A DNA stretch of 64,000 nt from positions 1,984,001 through 2,048,000 of the forward strand of contig NZ_JAMJWC010000001.1 in NCBI RefSeq assembly GCF_023554555.1, given 5' to 3'. The translations under genes and the position numbers were made by a program. The notes beneath the pieces are model-generated. The model was not told the origin of the DNA. It saw only the letters and a program-made list of their open reading frames with translations, and did not search any database. Shown piece after piece: positions 63,465 to 64,000 of this stretch (the stretch's first letter is position 1; every line of letters begins with the position of its first letter). The DNA is from Sphingobacterium sp. lm-10. Lineage in GTDB: Bacteria; Bacteroidota; Bacteroidia; Sphingobacteriales; Sphingobacteriaceae.

Positions 63465-64000
63465 CTATACCGTACGATCCAGATCCCAGTTTTCCAGGTA
63501 ATCTGCTACACGCTTGATAAATGTGCCGCCTAAGGCGCCATCAATCACGCGGTGATCGTACGACATGGTGATGTACATAAAGTGGCGAATGCCGATCAAA
63601 TCTCCATCTGCCGTTTCGATTACTGCCGGCTTCTTCTTGATCGTTCCAACAGCCAGAATTGCAGCCTGCGGCTGGTTGATAATTGGCATGCCAAAAATAT
63701 TTCCAAAAGCACCAATATTGGTAAAGGTGAAAGTACCACCCTGCGTATCATCGGGCTTTAATTTGTTGTTCCGAGCGCGTTGTGCTAGATCATTCACCGC
63801 GTGACTGATCCCTACCAAACTCAATTGATCTGCATTCTTGATCACAGGAACGATAAGATTTCCATTCGGCAAGGCCGTAGCCATTCCGATATTAATATGT
63901 TTGCGACGGATAATTTGGTAGCCATCTGCTGAAACATTGATCATTGGAAAATCTTTCAATGCTTTCGAAATAGCTTCTATAATTAACGGGGTGAATGTTA
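63465..64000 (-). CDS. Dihydrolipoamide acyltransferase (E2) of a 2-oxoacid dehydrogenase, C-terminal part
   Basis: The reverse strand is open from the window edge to the stop at 63465, about 178 residues. This is the catalytic E2 domain, with MTPLIIEAISKAL-like helix (here TFTPLIIEAISKALK), GIAT-type MATALPNGNLIVPVI, the NIGAFGNIFGMPIINQPQAAIL core and the active site DHRVIDGALGG with His and Asp near the end. The lipoyl and subunit-binding domains are outside the window. Whether the complex uses pyruvate, 2-oxoglutarate or branched-chain oxoacids cannot be told; the GAFGNIFGMP segment leans to the branched-chain or generic type. Confidence 0.92.
   Translation of the reverse strand, partial: TFTPLIIEAISKALKDFPMINVSADGYQIIRRKHINIGMATALPNGNLIVPVIKNADQLSLVGISHAVNDLAQRARNNKLKPDDTQGGTFTFTNIGAFGNIFGMPIINQPQAAILAVGTIKKKPAVIETADGDLIGIRHFMYITMSYDHRVIDGALGGTFIKRVADYLENWDLDRTV

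Overview
The window is a 64 kb piece of chromosome from a member of the Bacteroidota, most likely family Sphingobacteriaceae (Sphingobacterium/Pedobacter-like). This rests on TAnnTTTG promoter boxes, the near-absence of Shine-Dalgarno sites, Bacteroidota-type families (DUF1599 next to a DoxX-like membrane protein, a VWA/CarboxypepD protein, TlpA with a DUF4369-like front, TIG lipoproteins, a Rho factor with a long disordered insert) and moderate G+C. No rRNA, phage, complete insertion sequence or CRISPR array is visible. One tRNA (Leu, UAG) is present.

Layout. 1-9.4 kb: housekeeping genes (pheT 5' end, valS, rlmH-sppA, folK-Hpt, pssA, rho), with a small palindromic repeat cluster behind valS. 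9.7-23.1 kb: a sugar permease plus a GlcNAc-kinase-like gene, a metallo-hydrolase, EbfC, tdk, tRNA-Leu, tig, a GNAT protein, a lactonase, an acyl-CoA ligase and a YihY membrane protein. 23.2-32.9 kb: a PEP-utilising-enzyme homologue that lacks the catalytic His, cysE-cysM, a HipA-like kinase/DUF3037 pair, and the DUF1599-DoxX-aroK operon. 32.9-39.5 kb: CoA-transferase, AraC regulator, DUF1080 lipoprotein, rpsT, SpoU methylase, sucD and a membrane metallophosphoesterase.

39.4-45.5 kb is the accessory part. The 3' end of the metallophosphoesterase gene is present twice, about 2.9 kb apart, and the copies bracket a TIG-domain lipoprotein/outer-membrane-protein pair. Next come a Cys-rich lipoprotein, a 563-base gene-poor stretch holding a relic of a TlpA gene end, a 78-residue double-glycine-leader Cys-rich peptide and an intact TlpA-family oxidoreductase. 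This looks like a small secreted-peptide locus in DNA shaped by recombination.

45.7-64 kb returns to core functions: thrS-infC-rpmI-rplT (with a leader hairpin that resembles a tRNA-Thr anticodon arm and a TTG start on infC), a YnfA-like protein, a VWA protein divergent from an ECF sigma/anti-sigma-TonB pair, tsaD, a giant TamB gene with no ordinary start codon for its membrane anchor, tex, tatA, a MATE pump and the 3' part of a 2-oxoacid dehydrogenase E2 gene.

All family assignments are from reading the translations; no database search was run.
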